From contig OX439052.1 of assembly GCA_949317995.1 (NCBI GenBank), positions 39,303,432 to 39,367,431 on the forward strand: 64,000 bases of DNA, given 5' to 3'. Position 1 is the first letter of the stretch. The number at the start of each line of letters is the position of its first letter. Of the stretch, positions 1 through 12,124 are shown one piece after another. A program made the position numbers and the translations under genes. The stretch comes from Acholoe squamosa. Taxonomy: Eukaryota; Annelida; Polychaeta; Phyllodocida; Polynoidae. Below the pieces are notes generated by a model. The model searched no databases and was not told where the DNA came from. It saw only the letters and a program-made list of their open reading frames with translations.

Positions 1-276
1 AGTCCAACCCAGCCATGCCCCTGTAGGAGTGGCAAAGTAACATGGTTGCCACTAGCACCATCTGTTGTATCAAAGCTGATGAAAGAGTCGTATAAGACAC
101 ACTTAGACTTTTGGCTGATTTATATTGTATATGCAAGGATCAGCCTCAGGGGGCCTCAGATATAAGGTGTATCTTATGCGCGAGAGATTACATAGACAAT
201 TGGATCATGGAAAATTTCAATTTTTGTCATCAAGTCAAGGAAATGGGATGGAATTTCTGAGTATTTTGTGGCTTTT
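1..276. other. Intronic or intergenic sequence, no gene seen
   Basis: No exon, RNA gene or recognisable repeat is seen here. It probably belongs to the intron upstream of the first visible TBRG1-like exon at 1531. Confidence 0.4.
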
Positions 277-1496
277 ACATGGGTGGGCATATACAGGGGG
301 ATTTATTACATGGGTGGGCTTATACAGGGGGATTTATTACACAGGTGGGCTTATACAGGGGGATTTATTACACGGGTGGGCTTATATAGGGGGATTTATT
401 ACACAGGTGGGCATATACAGGGGGATTTATTACACAGGTGGGCTGATACAGGGGGATTTATTACACAGGTGGGCTTATACAGGGGGATTTATTACACGGG
501 TGGGCATATACAGGGGGATTTATTACATGGGTGGGCATATACAGGGGGATTTATTACATGGGTGGGCATATACAAGGGGATTTATTACATGGGTGGGCAT
601 ATACAGGGGGATTTATTACATGGGTGGGCATATACAGGGGGATTTATTACATGGGTGGGCATATACAGGGGGATTTATTACAGGGGTGGGCTGATACAGG
701 GGATTTATTACAGGGGTGGGCTTATACAGGGGGATTTATTACACAGGTGGGCATATACAGGGGGATTTATTACACGGGTGGATTTATACAGGGGGATTTA
801 TTACAGGGGTGGGCTTATATAGGGGGATCTATTACACGGGTGGGCTTATACAGGGGGATTTATTACACAGGTGGGCTTATACAGGGGATTTATTACATGG
901 GTGGGCTTATACAGGGGGATTTATTACACAGGTGGGCTTATACAGGGGGATTTATTACACAGGTGGGCTTATACAGGGGATTTATTACAGGGGTGGGCTT
1001 ATACAGGGGGATTTATTACACGGGTGGGCTTATACAGGGGGATTTATTACAGGGGTGGGCTTATACAGGGGGATTTATTACATGGGTGGGCTTATACAGG
1101 GGGATTTATTACAGGGGTGGGCTTATACAGGGGGATTTATTACAGGGGTGGGCTTATACAGGGGGATTTATTACATTGGTGGGCTTATACAGGGGGATTT
1201 ATTACACAGGGGGATTTATTACATGGGTGGGCTTATACAGGGGGATTTATTACATGGGTGGGCTTATACATGTGGATTTATTACACGGGTGGGCTTATAC
1301 AGGGGGATTTATTACATGGGTGGGGTTATACAGGGGATTTATTACAGGGGTGGGCATATACAGGGGGATTTATTACACTGGTGGGCATATACAGGGGGAT
1401 TTATTACACTGGTGGGCATATACAGGGGGATTTATTACACGGGTGGGCTTATACAGGGGGATTTATTACACAGGTGGGCATATACAGGGGGATTTA
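277..1496 (+). repeat. 31-bp minisatellite, about 39 copies
   Basis: A 31-bp unit made of TATACAGGGGGATTTATTAC followed by a variable triplet and GGTGGGCT repeats head to tail. A few units lose one G or are partly duplicated. Units differ mainly at the triplet after TTACA (CGG, CAG, TGG, GGG) and at CTTATA versus CATATA. The unit has no stop codon in any forward frame and its length is not a multiple of three, so all three frames stay open and read the same 31-residue super-repeat out of register. The array ends about 35 bp before the splice acceptor of the FYRN exon at 1531. The long frames are best read as a by-product of the repeat, not as a protein. Confidence 0.95.
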
Positions 1497-1530
1497 CGGT
1501 ATGACCAAGGTTGACATGCATATATTACAG

Positions 1531-4377
1531 ATCACCAATGACCGGTCACGGTACCACAGTGCAGAACACATCTACCCGGTCGGCTTCTGCAGTACCCGCG
1601 AATACTGCAGTCTACGGAACCCGGACACCAAGACACTGTACACATGTAAAATACTCGACTGTGGACTCGGACCTAAGGTAGGCCTTTGCATTAGCACTAT
1701 GATGAGGTACCGGGATCCTTAACAGGGGGCACCATTGCTTGATCTGGTAGTTGGAGAGATAAGCACTGATAACAGCCAGCATGATGGGTACCAGTGGTTA
1801 TGTAACGCAACCTAAAAAGGTTTGCACTGAATTCTGAATGAAGGGAATTATCTCATTGGTCAATAATGTATCCCGCTAAGTCGCTATACCGGTAATTGCC
1901 ACTATTGGTCTGATACATCCTACTCATTGGTTAACATTATAAACTAATGTACAAATTTGATTTATTTTGTCTCTCAGGGGCTCAAAGGCAACAGTCTTGC
2001 TAACTGCTCTAACTACTTCTATGAAGACTAAATTTATTAGACCATTGTTGATTTTTATCCCTGTATTATATCACAAGGCTCTAGGAACCTTTAGTAAGTA
2101 ATGTCAAATAAGCTAACTAAATGGCGATTGGATTAGAAACTACAAACATTTGTTACTCAAAAGCATGGCAGTAAAACAATGAGTTGAAAAAAAAACCACA
2201 CGCAATGATGCAAAAATAATGTCTTATCTATCTATAAAAAAATGTAACAGTACCAATGATTCTCTGATTCACCTTACTAAACCTGAGAAATGTTAGATCT
2301 ACTCAGAAAATATTTCCAAAATTCGAGTATCATTGTAACTTTTCCTTAAAAAACCCTTAACCTTTGCATCCTCTTTATTACTTGCAGTTTGAGATCTCTC
2401 CAGAGGACGCACCTGAACATGTTATATCATGTGATTCCGCTGATGAATGTCACACCCGGCTTTTAGCCTACGTTAACAACGCAAGGTAATTACTCAACCA
2501 TCTTGTATTCCAAGTATGGCAAAGGATGTGCATATGGCGCAGACCACAACGCCTTGATAAACTCCCAAAAGTTGAGTTGGATCATACTCGGAGCCAGCTG
2601 GGATTGGCCAAAATCCTTCACTGGTACCGTGGGACTACTTTCACCATTCCCCCAGCACTATGGCATAGGTAGAAAAATCTTGTCATGGGCGTGGAAAGCA
2701 GGGGGGACAGGGGGACATGCCCCCCCCCCCCACTTTTGGCCAACTCCTCAAAAGGTCAAAACTAAAAGGTCAAGCAAAGGGAGGTCAAAAATTGCAGAAA
2801 ACCCCCCTGGTCCCACCCACTCTGAAACTGCTTCCCACGCCCCTGCTTGTCAGATATTGGTCACTCAATACCCACAATTCCACGGTACCAGTGAAGGATT
2901 TAGGTCAATCCAAGCTGGCTACCAGTATGCAGTCTGATATATACCAATACAAATGCTAACCCTTATGAAATGATTGAGAAGAAGGTCCACAAGGTCCGAA
3001 ACCAACAGAAATTTCACTCACAAGCTGTGATCCAACCTCATTTCCTCGTCGAAAAAAACATGCCTTGCTTAGCAACATATATATTCTATTTTGTGTATGT
3101 AAAACGATGCTATTCCACATTGGAGATCTGCTCAACTCTAACAGCTACCGCGTTCTGAAGCTCTTCTTCAGTGAGAGCTTCTTTTATAGTGGACCCCCTC
3201 TTTGTCATAGCGACGTGATGTCACAGGGTAGCATGGGTACCTGTTGCATAGAGAGGCCCTGTCTGTCAACAAAATTGTTTAGTTGGCATAGTAAGGCCAG
3301 TAAATCTCATGGTGGTGAGATTTAAATGAAGGAAGCGGTTTCATCATGCGAATCCTCAGGCTGTATTTGGGTTTTGATCAAAATAAAATCAAAGTTGAAT
3401 TTATTTGATGAAAAACAAGCGGTGTTCTTGGATTTGATCCCAGAATCTTACAAAATAAAAATCTTACAAAATAAAGATCAAAATATAGTGCAAAAAAAAA
3501 AATATATATATATATTCTATTTTGAAAGGATTATGAAAATACTACTATTGATTTATTACAGAGGCATTGAGGTGGTGACACCAGAGCCACGCGGTGCAGA
3601 GTTCTTTGGTTTCTCCCACCCGACAGTACAGAACCTAATACAGTGTTGTCCCGGAGCACGTAAATGTTCCGGCTACAAGTGGGTCCGCTTTGAGGTGTGC
3701 CGAACGGACCCTACCGAGGCCATGGCGTTCTTTAACGATGATCCTGTCATCAACTTTGACGCACTGCTACAGTCACAGAAATATCAACAAGGTCAGTTTC
3801 AAAGAAGAGTGAATTAAAGTTTTTTGATTTTTAGCCCAGACTAAGCATGATGTATTAAGAGGATGTCGAGAGAGAATATTGTTTAGATTGATACTTTGGC
3901 TGATACTTTCTGTATATGTTTTAGAATAGTCGAAAAGTGTGATATGTTTGATACATTCCGTGCCACACCGAAAGGTCCATCAAGTGCAGATTTTTCCAGA
4001 ATTATTTTTTATTTAGATCATTTAGATAACAAAACTTTTAAAGGTTTTCCAATAGCGAATGAATAAATCTAAAAACAGGGAATTGGTTGGTTGAATTGTA
4101 TTCTTGTGTTATAGGCAGGGCAACATAAGGTTTTGATCTCTGCACTGGAATACTAATAAATGCTACTTATGATTCACTGTACATGGCAATTGTTATCAAT
4201 TGATTAAATGAAAGATTCCTGTTACAGAAATAACAATATGGTTGACATAGAATTTAATTTTGTCTTGCAGCAATGGAAGAATACAAACAGATGCAGCAAA
4301 CGACCGCCATGGAAACGACAAGTTCCCTCCGGTCGCTACTGACGAGTGGACCGCTCTTACAAGGACCTCAATCATAG
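1531..4377 (+). CDS. TBRG1: TBRG1/NIAM-like FYRN-FYRC protein, C-terminal exons
   Basis: Four exons join in phase: 1531-1677, 2388-2485, 3562-3791 and 4271-4377 (stop TAG at 4375), giving 193 codons; the 5' exons lie outside the window. Exon 1 carries the FYRN motif IYPVGFCSTREYCSLRNPD. Exons 2 and 3 carry the FYRC part, with FEISPEDAPEH, FFGFSHPTVQNLIQ, CPGARKC and YKWVRFEVCR. The order and these motifs match animal TBRG1 (transforming growth factor beta regulator 1, also NIAM), a nuclear growth-inhibitory protein that acts with ARF and p53 in mammals. FYR domains are also found in MLL/KMT2 proteins, but the motif GARKC..Y.WV and the short C-terminal tail fit TBRG1 better. All junctions are AG/GT, for example tgtcttgcag before 4271. 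The function in this species is inferred from the family. Confidence 0.88.
1725..1810 (+). repeat. Dispersed repeat (pair with 16266-16345)
   Basis: The stretch CCATTGCTTGATCTGGTA...GAGATAAGCACTGA recurs with few changes at 16266-16345 in a CARD-TRIM intron. Two intronic copies show a dispersed element of unknown class; no ends could be defined. Confidence 0.55.
2686..2845. mobile_element. Short inverted-repeat element with G/C runs
   Basis: The left end GGGCGTGGAAAGCAGGGG and the right end CTTCCCACGCCCCTGC are imperfect inverted repeats, with a long C run and the phrase CCCCTGGTCCC between them. The same architecture recurs at 9022-9378. It looks like a MITE inside TBRG1 intron 2. Confidence 0.5.
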
Positions 4378-4599
4378 TTCACACTCATATTAACTCTTTA
4401 AGGCCCACATCATCACCTTAGTGCAAAAAGGTTGTAACTGCATTTTTCAAGTCATGCATAAGTGTTCCAATGACTATACCACCAAGTTGATTGAACAATA
4501 TTGCACTGGGGCCTGCCTGTAGGCACACATATCAGAGACAGAGCCTCAACTTTTTCACAGTCAGGAGATAATAATTGTCAATAGATGGTAGAACAGATG

Positions 4600-4870
4600 A
4601 GTGCTCACTTTGTCCAAAATGTCAGTTACAACCTTCTTGCACTAAGGCGACGATATGATGCCTCCAGGCTCATCCTCCTTTGTCCTCATGATGCATCAAT
4701 GCAGTGCTGGCGAGTAACTCACCTCCACTGCATTGGCTCTGTATCTCGATTCATGTCGACCCTTTGTGGGTGTATCAAGCAAGTAGGGTCATGATGCTCG
4801 TATACAGCACCGGCGAGTTACTCACCAGGCTGCATTCATGCATCATGATGAAGGGCATGATGCATTTGTG
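4600..4870. repeat. GATGCATCA hairpin-family repeat
   Basis: The TBRG1 3' UTR region holds broken copies of the palindromic family best seen at 12441. Examples are CATGATGCATCAATGCAGTGC followed by GGCGAGTAACTCACC, and a second mirrored piece ending CATCATGA near 4850. Confidence 0.55.
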
Positions 4871-5224
4871 CATTATTATAACCACCCCTTAAAAGGTTAC
4901 CATTACGCAGACTATCTTTCTCCCTTTTGTGGAAGACCTCTTCACATTGAATTATTAAAGTTCCTACTGAAATTTGTCTACAATAGCAGGCTTAGTATAT
5001 ATGACAATCGTAACGATATAAAAGAATGGAGAGAGAATGACATCAGAACTGTGTGGTTGACATTGTAAACGGAAATAACCAAACTCTAATAAATAACGGA
5101 ACATTGATTGTAAAATGTGTCCTCATGTTTGTATGAGAGTAATATATGCAGGGCCTACACTTATGACATCAATCATTTAATTCTACATTTCACATACATG
5201 TATAACTCTTCAAACAGAGTTGTC

Positions 5225-5246
5225 AATAAAGCAGGTTTTCAATAAA
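5225..5246 (+). promoter_or_regulatory. Poly(A) signals, probable end of the TBRG1-like gene
   Basis: Two AATAAA hexamers lie at 5225-5230 and 5241-5246, about 850 bp after the stop codon at 4375. They are the best candidates for the 3' end of the transcript, which would give a long 3' UTR containing the hairpin repeat at 4.6-4.9 kb. Confidence 0.45.
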
Positions 5247-5259
5247 GCGCATTTGAAGT

Positions 5260-6325
5260 TCTCTTTGAAATGTGCAGAGGGAAGACTCATTTTATTGGTG
5301 GGGGGGGGGGGCTTGCATTTCTTCCATCTCCACTTGAGGGGGGAGGGGAGGTATCTAAGAGTCTGAGTTGTGCATTTGAAGTATCTAGCAACTTACCCCA
5401 CCACCGTCACTACACAACTGTCAACAAAAGGTCACCCTTTGGGATAGCATAGGGCCTATACTTACAAGCCGCCCGGGACATTGAGAAATACTGAAGCCGC
5501 ACTGGGACTTGAAAATATTCACTTGAGTTTAACAGCCCCCCGCCTATAGGAGGCAGCCTGAGATGAACGTGATTCTAAAAGCCACATGTAGGACCTGAAA
5601 TGACAGGCTATCGCTTATATATACAAAGTATTAGAATGCTTTTTTTTAGCCTAGTATGATGGCGGGGAATAGAAAATGATGACTCGGCGTAATACTCAGG
5701 GATGAAAGTCTTCAGGGAATTCCCTGATTTCAGGGATTTTGAAGTTCCAGGGCCCTATACATTCATATAGAAACCCAGGTTTTTGGGGCGAATATTGACC
5801 CATTTCAGGGATTTTCGTGCTCTGACTTTCATCCCTGAATACTATATCAGCCCATTACTACAACTATGGTTATGTGCACCATGTTTGGCACCGACTATGG
5901 GTCATGTCTAACCCTTAAGGGCCGTGTGATGCCTCAAGGCCCATGTCCCTTGGAAGGCGCATGATGCGCCAATGCAATCATGGCGAGTCTACTCGCCAAG
6001 GCTGCATTGGCGCATCATGCTGACCCTTTGGGAGAGCAACAACCCTGGCAGGTGGCATGATGCTTGATGCAACAATCACAGTGTGATTCATGAATTGCTT
6101 GTGAACTTGGTGAGTGCTGATGTAAATCACTTTTAAAGAGCACCCTTTTCTACCACATTACCTCAAATGGTTAGATATGTGTACAATTAAGATTGGGTTG
6201 AAAATATCTTTATTGGGACTGGAAGTTTAGAGCGAAAGTGAAATGAATGGACATGTTTTTGTTTTACCTCTAGCATTTTTTTGTTCTTTGTGCCTGCCAA
6301 GTAGCTCTGTAAAAGGAACACAGCA
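5260..6325. other. Intergenic, with one hairpin-family copy at 5959-6020
   Basis: No gene is seen. GCATGATGCGCCAATGCA at 5959 is mirrored by TGCATTGGCGCATCATGC ending near 6020, a further copy of the palindromic family. Around 5700-5850 there is a short internal repetition of CAGGGATTTT-type motifs. Confidence 0.5.
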
Positions 6326-6521
6326 TACCGTATCGTCTTGTTTAAGTGCCGGGATTTAAATAAGCGCCGGTCGCATATAAGCACAGGGGTACAGGGGTAT
6401 TAAAATCTTTCTTAAGCACTGAAACTGCATTCTGAATAAGCGCCTGTCTTGTATTAGCGCCGGGGGAAATGGGACCGTCAAATCAAAAACCACCGGGGCG
6501 CTTGAATATGACGATACGGTA
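6326..6521. mobile_element. MITE with 12-bp perfect TIRs (TACCGTATCGTC)
   Basis: TACCGTATCGTC at 6326-6337 is perfectly inverted at 6510-6521. The 196-bp body holds repeated AAGCGCCGG-type words and no open frame. The ends begin with TA, so a TA target duplication like that of Tc1/mariner-derived MITEs is possible, but it is not proved here. Confidence 0.65.
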
Positions 6522-6939
6522 CTACATGTATATTTATATAGTGTAGAGAAGAAACGAGTTGTGGATTTGTAGTACTGTAATACCTAGCATATTTAAGGCA
6601 CACCCTGCAAGAGACGTACCCTGGGCTAAAGTGGAAGATTTAAGGTGCCTCCAGGGCTTTGATTTTTACTGCTACATTGTATTCTATAGTACATGTATAA
6701 AATCCTCGCCTACTAGGCGCACCTAGACTTCAGGCAGATTCTATAAGCTGCAACAAGTGGCTATCCTTGGGTATATACCACACCAAATACACGAGGGATT
6801 ATGGTAGGTAAAACAAGGCAGGTGTAGACATGCACTGTAAAGATAGGCCTCTATGAAGGTGATCAGTGTTGACGACTTAGAATTCGACAAGGGAAATGGG
6901 GCCCCTCTCTTGGGCCCTATATATTGGACCATAATCCTG

Positions 6940-7095
6940 ATGGCTCTAGACCCCTAAAATCATACCATACCCATACTTAAAACATACCCATTTCTTAAAA
7001 TAAGACACAGGGACATACCCATTTCTTAAAATCAACATGGTAATTTCTTAAAATCGACATGGAACATGGGGACCCCCCATCAGGGACCCCGTCCT
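6940..7095 (-). repeat. CATGTCGATTTTAAGAAA family repeat, copy a
   Basis: Seen on the minus strand as repeats of the CATGTCGATTTTAAGAAA word, ending at GGGACCCCCCATCAGGGACC-type sequence. It is one of six copies in the window (also 7681, 14045, 22028, 54620 and 55598). Confidence 0.6.
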
Positions 7096-7099
7096 GAAA

Positions 7100-7680
7100 T
7101 ATGCAACATAGGCCTATTGCATGGTATGGGCCCGACCATCTTTTATATGATCTAGTAGGTTATTCTTAAAAATAATATACTGGCTATAATTAACAGATGG
7201 GTATTGGCAATGTGTATATAGATCTATCCCAACATCATAATTTGTATAATATATTGTCATGTTTGTCCTCATTCTTGGCAAGTCTACTCTACTTGGCCAC
7301 GTGCCAGGAAACTTCCCCACTAGTTTTATTATGCCCGTGTGTCCCCCAGTTTCGGATGCCTTTACATCGAACGATGTAGAATATGTCATTTTATACCATA
7401 GTTATGGAGAATGGTGATCCCCACTTCAAAGAGACTGTGATAAAACTATATCCATAATTGACAATCTAGATATCTGTAATAAAGCCTAAAGTTTAAAAAC
7501 AGTTGTGCTTTTTTTTCTGCCAAATGGGAATAGCAGGAGGTCTTGGGCAGAAAGGTCCAAATTTTGTAAAGGATTATGTAATAAAGGAAGCAGAACTATA
7601 TATATAAAGTTGAATTTACAGAACTATGATAGAGGGTTTGTTGAAGCGAAGCCTGGATTTTGACTTGTATTTGCTGGGAC
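7100..7680. other. Intergenic, no gene seen
   Basis: No supported coding sequence. Short opposing frames near 7114-7389 overlap each other and match no family I recognise. Confidence 0.4.
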
Positions 7681-7960
7681 CCTTGATGGGGAGGAGGGGT
7701 CCCCATGCCTCATGTTGATTTAAAGAAAAGTCCATGTTCCCATGTCGATTTTATGGAAATCCTCATGTCTCATGTCACTAATCCCCCAAAATGCCGTGTC
7801 CCCATGTCGATTTTATGGAAATGCCCATGTCCCATGTCACCAAGCCCCCAAAATGACATGTCCCTATGTCGATTTTATGGAAATGCCCATGTCCCATGTC
7901 ACTGTACATAAGGCCAAAAGCCCATGTCACCATGTCGATTTTTTTCGGGGTCTGGAGTCA
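7681..7960 (+). repeat. CATGTCGATTTTAAGAAA family repeat, copy b
   Basis: A unit of about 63 bp containing CATGTCGATTTTATGGAAAT and CCCATGTCCCATGTCAC is repeated in tandem. The copy begins with a GATGGGG...GGGTCCCCATG edge and ends CACCATGTCGATTTTTTTCG. It is the longest of the six copies. Confidence 0.7.
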
Positions 7961-9021
7961 TATCACCCAAAATAAGAAAAAAAGTGTGGAATAATTTAGA
8001 AATAACAACAGCTGTGCTACCCAGTTGCGCAGGGCTGGACCCCCTCCAGTCAATAAACATTTAATAATGGTCCATCCCTATTCATTCAATCCACACCAAA
8101 ACATACAGGCCTTTCAGACTTATCACTATACCCTGGGAGATCACAAGGATGGAGACAGACTGAGGGAACACCCACAGGGGGAAGGTGGAGGAGGCATCGG
8201 GAAATCTACAGGTAAGTGGGAAATCAGAAAATATGTTAGACTATTGTAGAGGAAATTAATCAAAATCATCATAAATATGTATTTGGAAACAGTGATGAGT
8301 TCAGGGTGTGTGCATATCTGTTTGGTATATTCAGTCAGTCACTCTAATAATACATATAAACATTGCCGCTCATGACGAGGTAGGACTTTGTAAATTGGAC
8401 CGATACATATAGACCTACATTATAAATACACAAATGTATGCTTGCATTACCATATATGTTAGAACATGGTGTTCCAGTCTTTGCAGTTTAGGGAGTGATC
8501 ATTTTTTAACAACAGGGGGGGGGGAGGCTGGTGGGTTTGAGGGGGGGTCATCTGGAATTTTTTCAACCCCTTGACCAGGGAGGTCAGAATTTTTTCAACA
8601 CCTCTGATGAGGGGGTCAAAATAATTTCACCTGTTTTCAGTGGAAAACTCCGCTCGTTACTATAGGCTAAAAGGGGACGTTCACACACAATTTTTGTCCC
8701 CCATGGGGGGGGGGGGTTGAGACAAAATGTCTATTTTAACATGCATGATCTATATATCAAGGCAGCCATTAAAGATTACTGCCTCAATATTTAATCAATG
8801 CTTATGAATTAATACAAATTGATATGGCCAAAAATGAGTAATTGATGTATTTCCACCCCCGCCCATCCTATGATACACGCAGCCGTCCCATTCCATAATG
8901 TCTCTGGCTGAGTGTATTCCTTCTAGTGGGGGCGTGATGGGAACAAGGACTGTAGGGATGGTACACATGTACTAAGGTACTCGGTACATATACAATGTCC
9001 ATAACAAAACAAATGAAATTG
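7961..9021. other. Intergenic with G-rich low-complexity tracts
   Basis: No gene is seen. G runs occur near 8515-8545 and 8705. Between them are two direct copies of a GGTCAGAATTTTTTCAAC-like phrase, probably remains of a dispersed element. Confidence 0.4.
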
Positions 9022-9378
9022 CAGAGGCGTAGGAAGCAAATCTTCATGGGGGGGGGGCAGCGGGGGCCCCACCATGGCCACCTTGAATTGTCGGCTCAAG
9101 TGCAATAGCGCCTATACATACCTATATGAAATTTGTATAGAATAGTAATTTTTTATTAATTTAGATCTCATTTGTATGATTTGAGGCCCAGGGCCCCATT
9201 TTCCCTATTCCGTTACTATGTCAATCTACTTTGATGATGCAAAGTTTCAGCTTCTCATTCAATTCATAATGAATTCTTGGCAAATTTTTGGGGGGCCCAG
9301 ACATACTCAGGCCCCACCTCCTTTATGATTGGGGGGGGGGGCAAGGCCCCCCTGGTCCCCCCTTTTCCTACGCCCCTG
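9022..9378. mobile_element. MITE with CAGRGGCGTAGGAA inverted ends
   Basis: CAGAGGCGTAGGAA at 9022 is mirrored by TTCCTACGCCCCTG ending at 9378, with long G and C runs just inside both ends. There is no open frame of note. The flanks share AATT, a possible target duplication. It is the same family style as 2686-2845. Confidence 0.6.
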
Positions 9379-10088
9379 AATTATATTCTTGTAACTATTA
9401 ATTTCTTTGCCACTCATCCTGTGCTGCACACATCCCTCTTATTCCATAAAGGAGACTCTCTCTGTCAGGGTGTACTTTATTTAAGGAGGTGTGATGTGAA
9501 GACTGACTGTAGGGATGGTACACATGAAGAGGGCTAGACTAAAATACATGACAAAGTCCATGACAAAACAAATAAAATTATATTCAGGTAATGTCCCCGA
9601 CTATTTTTGAATAGAATAAGGATAAGGAGTATATGTATTTGTTAGTTGTAAAAGGAATTCAACAACACTTTCCACTAACACAATATCATTATTATATTCA
9701 GTTACGTGAACCCGTCATTTAATTAGGTCTCATGTAAAGTGAATATATCAATTATGATTGTCAGGTATGCTGAGTAAACTTGTATTTGGAATACTTTATT
9801 GGGAAACATCGATACAGGGTCGTTTCCAATGGTGAAATCGAGTCAAAATTTACAAACAAGAAAACCTTCGCTTGGGCACTAGTTGTCCAAGTGTGCTCGT
9901 GTGATGTGGAGATGTGATAGGGATAAAGACTGTGGGGACAAGGCATTCAATTTTGATTTTGGGTTATCACAATATTGATTCAACATACATGGATCTACAT
10001 AATTAAATATATCAACCAAACACAATACATTTTATGCACATATCGTACTATGATCATATCTCACACCTCTTTCTACACTTGTCTTAGG

Positions 10089-10089
<1 letters not shown>

Positions 10090-10168
<79 letters not shown>
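10090..10168. repeat. (TA)n microsatellite
   Basis: About 40 uninterrupted TA dinucleotides, followed by TGTATGTATGTA. The apparent Tyr-Ile frame across it is meaningless. Confidence 0.97.
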
Positions 10169-10180
<12 letters not shown>

Positions 10181-11607
10181 ACAGCTCTCAGACAATGTGT
10201 AATCTCATACAAATAGAATGTATCTCGTATATTTTTCTTTATAATTGGCCTATGTAAATGATAAATAAATTGGGTCCATATATAACTTTATTTGTCATTA
10301 CATGTATATTCTTGCCGGAGATAGTTCTATGGAGGTTAAGCACAGGGAGAGGAAACAGAGCATAAACAGTCTAGATCTACTAACAAGATCATGACCTGGA
10401 AACGTGTCGTGTGTAACGACTGAGCATGCCAATGACAAGAAAGGAAATAAAAGGCCAAAAAAAAGAGAGAAAATGAAAAGGTTGTGGGGGTGTTTTTATC
10501 AAACAGCTGTGTGAGAAGTGGATAAACCATGGTATCCACTCCATTTTACATGTAGGAGGAGAATTCTCATGAGTTTGGCCAGACTTTGGCAGAAAATGAA
10601 AGCAAAGACAGGGGCTATGAAAGAGAATCTCTATTTGGTATGGGGACCAACTTGAATTATTGGCTTGAGCATGGTAAAGGGGTTCTTACACATTTGCCTG
10701 CATGGAAATGACCCATTATTGTGAATATTTATGAGGGAATTATGATCTATCACTATTACTACGCTGGTGTTGGGTCAGTTGGATTAATTATAAAACTTTA
10801 AGTGATTATAAACATTACTTTCAATAAAAAAAATAAATAAATAAAAAAAATCAATAAGCCTGGGGTATTGTTTTAGCATAGGGAGGAGGAAGAAAACAGG
10901 AATAGCCTATATAGATCTACTGGTGGGGAGCCATTGACATAAAACCTGTGTATAATGAGTGAGTGTGCCAATGGAAAAGGGGAATTCGATGAAAAAAAGA
11001 TAAAAAGGTAAAAAAAGAAAAGAAGAAAAGAAAAGCAAAGCAAAGACAGAAAGGTGTATGAGGATATACATTGCCGTGGTTACACCAAGCTAGCTTTCCA
11101 TGCCATTTCAATTGAAAAGGACTCCTTGCTATACACCACTTTATAACGGTATATCTTTCTAGTATTATAAGCTTATAGTATATATTATGTGTATTCGCCA
11201 TAGTTCATAGCGAATACTTAAAGAAATTACCTGATTAAGTAACTAGAACTTTTAGTTGTACCTTCAAAGGTCATGCCACCTAAATTGTTTAGCACATCCA
11301 CTTAACATCGAATAGGGCAACACGGACAGAGAAATGATCTTTTCCATTTCTTGAAGGAATCATTCTGCTATTCAACTTAATTAATGGACTGCAACTTAGG
11401 TTATTTCCCCGGGGGTTATTGTTAAGTTAAAGCTTTCGCGATCATTAATCTCTACAATGGGATATTATCCAATGTCAAGGAGCGATTGACACATCTATTT
11501 AACTACTTGTTATGTATACTGTATTATGGGAATTGTTTCATACTAGAAAAAAGGACGAACGTTCACGAGTTTAGAGTCAGTTAAACTCTGAACCACAAGA
11601 GTGCCAC

Positions 11608-11923
11608 ACTGAAAACATGGAATATCCAAAACTAGTCAGCGGTGACCACTTTAGGTCCTCAAGTTGACGATACCTAAAACTACAACTTTAGGTAGTCAAA
11701 ATGACGACTTTAGGTCATCATCCTGACGTCATCATCCTGACAACCTGAGTCGTCAGGATGACAATACTGATAGTACAGAGTCGTCATGTTGACGACTCAG
11801 GTTGTCAGGATGACGACATAAAGTCGTCATTTTGACTACCTAAAGTTGTAGTTTTAGGTATCGTCAACTTGAGAACCTAAAGTGGTCTCCGCTGACTAGT
11901 TTTGGATCTTCCATGTTTTCAGT
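11608..11923. repeat. 316-bp near-perfect palindrome upstream of the CARD-TRIM gene
   Basis: ACTGAAAACATGGAA at 11608 is mirrored by TTCCATGTTTTCAGT ending at 11923, and the pairing continues inwards with only a few mismatches. The left arm has an extra 14-bp direct copy (CATCATCCTGACGT type). Inside are alternating AGTCGTCA and GATGACGACT words and a CRE-like TGACGTCA at 11724-11731. The element ends about 200 bp before the start codon at 12125. It could be a fold-back element, a cruciform-forming sequence or a promoter-proximal hairpin. Confidence 0.85.
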
Positions 11924-12124
11924 CCAGGGACTTGATCCTTTAATTACACCCCCTGTGCATTTCTTACATCAAATGCGGCATTTCTTTTAATTTTACCTTC
12001 CTAATTAAAACCCGATAATAGAATACAAGGGAACTCCATAACAAATGAAGATTTAGAATAGAATGGTTAGGCGATTATAAATTCTAACAAAATTAATGCT
12101 AAACTTTTACATTGAATAGGCAAG

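Larger units (their letters stand above)
8890..11000. repeat. Degenerate direct duplications, spacing about 430-550 bp
   Basis: ACTGTAGGGATGGTACACAT occurs near 8949 and again near 9509. A related phrase with GATGTG...AAGACTGTGGGGAC follows near 9910. Near 10370 and 10910 a TAGATCTACT segment is followed by a GAGYATGCCAATG-type segment. These suggest an old set of duplicated blocks, with the MITE at 9022-9378 inserted in the first. Confidence 0.35.

Noticed and set aside
125-1514. Several overlapping 180-330-aa frames rich in Gly, Tyr, Ile and Trp
   Set aside because: They are three frames of the same 31-bp tandem repeat. Equal openness of all frames is what a stop-free unit of non-multiple-of-three length gives.
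2503-2937. 144-aa plus-strand frame in TBRG1 intron 2
   Set aside because: Most of it is the inverted-repeat element with C and G runs.
9975-10181. Tyr-Ile repeat frames over TA arrays (also near 23.9, 34.6 and 46.4 kb)
   Set aside because: These are translations of dinucleotide microsatellites.
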